Below are positions 48,461 through 50,905 of a DNA stretch of 50,905 bases, piece by piece (position 1 is the stretch's first letter; every line of letters begins with the position of its first letter). Below the pieces are notes generated by a model. That model saw nothing but the letters and a program-made list of their open reading frames with translations, was not told the DNA's origin and searched no databases. A program made the translations under genes and the position numbers. Source of the DNA: CAZEPJ01 sp964514105 (GTDB lineage Bacteria; Desulfobacterota; Desulfocorpusculales; Desulfocorpusculum); contig CAZEPJ010000031.1 in the NCBI GenBank assembly GCA_964514105.1, forward strand, positions 1-50,905, in the 5' to 3' direction.

Positions 48461-50869
48461 TCACCAAGCGCCCTGTTCGCTGGCCAGGGCTTGGCGAAGC
48501 GTCCTGTCGATCTCCTGCAGGACGAACGGCTTCTCGATGGCGCCCTTGAAGCCGTAGCGGCCGTAGTCGGCCAGCACCGGGTCGTTGGAGTACCCGCTCG
48601 AGACCAGCGCTGTGACCTTGGGGTCGATGGCCATGAGTTCCTGAACCGCCTGCTTGCCCCCCATGGCGCCGGGGACGGTGAGGTCCAAGATGACCGCACG
48701 AAAAGGGGCCCCTTGGGCCAACGCCTCCCGGTAGACCCTGACGGCCTCCTGTCCATGGGCGGCCTCGACCACATCGTAGCCCAGGCGCCGGAGCATCTTG
48801 GCGGCGGTCTCCCGCACCATGGCCTCATCGTCCATGACCAGCACTCTGCCCGACCCGCCAACGGCGAGCTCGCCTGGGAGCTGCTCGGGTGGCTCGTCTC
48901 CTGAGCAGGCGGGAAGATAGACCGTAAAGGTGGACCCTTGGCCCGGCCTGGACTCCACGGCCACATGTCCCTCGTGCCTCTTGAGGATGGAGTATACCGT
49001 TGCCAGACCCAGACCGCTCCCCTTGGCCTTGGTGGTGAAGTAGGGGTCGAAGATCTTAGGGAGCGCCTCCTGGGGGATCCCGACCCCGTGGTCGCCGACG
49101 GTGATCCGAAGATACGGACCTGGCTCCAGGGGGAGATCGGCCGTGGGCTCGGTCAGGGTGAAATTCTCGGCCGATACGTCCACGACACCGCCCTGCGGCA
49201 TGGCCTGGTCGGCGTTGATGACCAGGTTGTGCATCACCTGGGCGATCTGGGCGGGATCGACCCTGGCCGTCCAGACGCCCTCGGCCACCGAGAACTCGCA
49301 GCGCGACTTGGATCCGCGAAGGGCGAACTCACACGGTTCCGTGACGATCTCCTGGACCCGGGCGATGCGCTTCACCGGTGCCCCCCCCTTGGCGAAGGTC
49401 AGAAGCTGCCGGGTCAGGGCCGCCGCCCTGGCAGTGGCCTTCTCCGCTGTATCCAGCATCCCGAAGAGACGATCGGTCGGCCGCAGTTCATGTTTGGCCA
49501 AGGAGATGTTCCCCAGCATGGCTGCCAGGATATTGTTGAAATCATGGGCGATGCCTCCCGCCAGAACCCCGATGGACTCCAGCTTGGCGGCCTTCTGCAG
49601 TTCGTCCTCCCGGCGCTTCTTCTCGGTGATGTCCATGGCCACCTGGAGCCGCACGAACTTCCCGTTGACCCAGCGAATGGCCCGATCGTAATTCAGGTAG
49701 TACTTGTTCGTGACGGGGTTCAGACTTTCCCAGATGTACACACTGGTCGGCTGACCCTGGTCATCGAGCAGCCGAGGGTTGGAGCAATGGGGGCAAGGTC
49801 CCCGTTCCCCGCGAAACACCTCCCAGCACAGACGGCCCACAAGCCCGTGGCCGAAACTGTCCATCATGTGCTTGTTCATGAACAGGATTTCATAGCTCCT
49901 CAGATCGGCGACGTATATGTCCGCGTCGATGCTGTCGAGCACGGTCAGGAGGGTCTCGTGGGATTCCGCCAGGGCCGCCTCGGCCCGCTTGCGCTCTTCG
50001 ACTTCCTTCTCGAGTTCGGCATTGGCCCGGGCCAGCCCCTCGGTGCGCTCCCGGACCCGTTGCTCCAGCTTGTCATGGGCGTCCTGCAGCGCCCGTTGCG
50101 CCTCTTTCCGATGGGTGATGTCTTCCCAGCTGACCTGGGCCAGGACCTCCCCGGTGAGCCGGAACGGGAGAGGCGCGATGGAGAACAGAAGGACCCGAGC
50201 CTTTCGCGGATCCCGGGCCCAGACCGTCATCTCCTGGCTGGCGCTGGAGGCCCCTTCTGAGAAGGCTTGTATCACGGCCGCAAGCAGGGGACACTGGCTG
50301 CAGACCCCTCGGCCGCAGCACCGACCTTGGCCTTCCAGGTGTTCGCACCCCACAAAGGACCCCAACGGGTCACCCTCCCGGGGAGATGCCGCCGCATGGA
50401 ACGATGCGGCGGCTCCGTTGAAGTAGCGCACCTCCATCCGCTCGTTGATGATGGCGATGCCGATGGGCAGGGCGTCCAGAAAGGCCTTGACCAGATCCAT
50501 CTGTTCCTGGATTTCCTCGGCCAGCTCCATGGAGGAGACGCCCTGGGTCTGGAGGAGCGGGGAGGGTCCGGCCGGCTCTTCGATCTCCAGGAATCGGAGG
50601 GTCGTTTCACCGACGCGGATGGCATCCCCATGGCGCAGCGTGTGCCGCACGACCCGCTCACCGTTGACGAAGGTCCCGTTCTGGCTCCTCAGGTCGGACA
50701 GCACCCACTGGCCCCCGTCGAGCACCAATCTGGCGTGGTATCGGGAGATCAGTCCGTCGGCAAGGCAAACGCTGTTTTGAGAACTTCGGCCGATGGTGGC
50801 CTCTCGCTCCAGGCTGAAGATCGTTCTGTCCAGCAGGCCTTTGGAGTGCTCCAGGACACATCGCGTCAT
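48461..50869 (-). CDS. Hybrid sensor histidine kinase: FHA-PAS-PAS-HisKA-HATPase-receiver
   Basis: An 802-aa cytoplasmic protein with no membrane helix. FHA domain at ~1-95 (IGRSSQNSV, ISRYHARLVLDGG, SQNGTFVNGE), which binds phospho-Thr. First PAS ~125-255 with a Cys cluster C175, C184, C185, C190, C193. A coiled coil ~255-305. Second PAS ~305-415 with C348, C359 and C362. Phospho-His H442 in GGIAHDFNNIL, then the ATPase domain with NLVINADQAM, DHGVGIP and GSGLGLATV. The C-terminal receiver has Asp 729 (ILDLTVPG) as phospho-acceptor. There is no output domain, so a separate phosphotransfer or DNA-binding partner is expected. ATG 50869 follows GAGGGA. Confidence 0.92.
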   Translation of the reverse strand: MTRCVLEHSKGLLDRTIFSLEREATIGRSSQNSVCLADGLISRYHARLVLDGGQWVLSDLRSQNGTFVNGERVVRHTLRHGDAIRVGETTLRFLEIEEPAGPSPLLQTQGVSSMELAEEIQEQMDLVKAFLDALPIGIAIINERMEVRYFNGAAASFHAAASPREGDPLGSFVGCEHLEGQGRCCGRGVCSQCPLLAAVIQAFSEGASSASQEMTVWARDPRKARVLLFSIAPLPFRLTGEVLAQVSWEDITHRKEAQRALQDAHDKLEQRVRERTEGLARANAELEKEVEERKRAEAALAESHETLLTVLDSIDADIYVADLRSYEILFMNKHMMDSFGHGLVGRLCWEVFRGERGPCPHCSNPRLLDDQGQPTSVYIWESLNPVTNKYYLNYDRAIRWVNGKFVRLQVAMDITEKKRREDELQKAAKLESIGVLAGGIAHDFNNILAAMLGNISLAKHELRPTDRLFGMLDTAEKATARAAALTRQLLTFAKGGAPVKRIARVQEIVTEPCEFALRGSKSRCEFSVAEGVWTARVDPAQIAQVMHNLVINADQAMPQGGVVDVSAENFTLTEPTADLPLEPGPYLRITVGDHGVGIPQEALPKIFDPYFTTKAKGSGLGLATVYSILKRHEGHVAVESRPGQGSTFTVYLPACSGDEPPEQLPGELAVGGSGRVLVMDDEAMVRETAAKMLRRLGYDVVEAAHGQEAVRVYREALAQGAPFRAVILDLTVPGAMGGKQAVQELMAIDPKVTALVSSGYSNDPVLADYGRYGFKGAIEKPFVLQEIDRTLRQALASEQGAW

Positions 50870-50905
50870 GGGGTCCCTCGCTTCCGCTTCCCTCGGGGGA
50901 GGGAT

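Overview
This is about 51 kb of G+C-rich (roughly two-thirds G+C), gene-dense bacterial chromosome. The left end carries the core of dissimilatory sulfur metabolism: the end of aprB, then aprA and qmoABC. Together with ferredoxin-linked 2-oxoacid oxidation, a tungsten-type aldehyde oxidoreductase and a PAS-rich hybrid kinase, this suggests an anaerobic sulfate-reducing or sulfur-disproportionating bacterium, probably of the Desulfobacterota. No sat or dsr genes lie in the window, so the direction of the pathway is not proven here. No IS element, phage gene, CRISPR array or rRNA was seen.

Layout. 1-7765: aprBA, a two-hairpin intergenic region with a rho-independent terminator, qmoABC, a 64-aa unknown protein and a strong terminator. 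7850-9438: two tandem YkgJ-like cysteine-rich proteins. 9435-13424 (mainly minus): an unknown 114-aa protein, a SAM methyltransferase, two small proteins (one a zinc-ribbon type), a 142-aa coiled-coil protein on plus, and a SEC-C/repeat protein. 13527-15816: amidase, rph, XTP/dITP pyrophosphatase, tRNA-Pro(UGG). 15992-22457: tryptophanase, then an AOR-korCABD operon. 22480-23610 (minus): a FabH-like ketoacyl synthase. 23909-31251: a benzoylformate-decarboxylase-like ThDP enzyme, VanZ-like protein, a three-gene cluster of unknown function, a small lipoprotein, acyl-CoA dehydrogenase, Tag glycosylase, an amidase-signature enzyme and a short ORF. 31273-37907: ADP-forming acyl-CoA synthetase, class III aminotransferase and a TRAP transporter (dctPQM). 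38066-46024: a DsbA-like periplasmic protein, the oxidative pentose phosphate genes gnd-zwf-pgl, and a three-subunit molybdenum hydroxylase. 46438-50869: CorA, a DUF6599-like secreted protein and an FHA-PAS-PAS-histidine kinase-receiver hybrid.

How the genes fit together (inference). Apr reduces APS using electrons that Qmo takes from the quinone pool. Tryptophanase, aminotransferase, Kor, AOR, acyl-CoA dehydrogenase and the ADP-forming synthetase form a plausible set for breaking down amino acids and organic acids through 2-oxoacids, aldehydes and acyl-CoAs, with TRAP uptake feeding it and ATP made at the synthetase step. gnd-zwf-pgl supplies NADPH.

The most interesting unexplained points are the Trp-codon-rich leader and overlapping short ORF ahead of tryptophanase, the unusual Cys spacing in the AOR-like enzyme, the mirror-image divergent promoter at 11510-11573, the tandem YkgJ pair next to qmo, and the three unknown genes at 26146-27240 whose last member overlaps a convergent lipoprotein gene.
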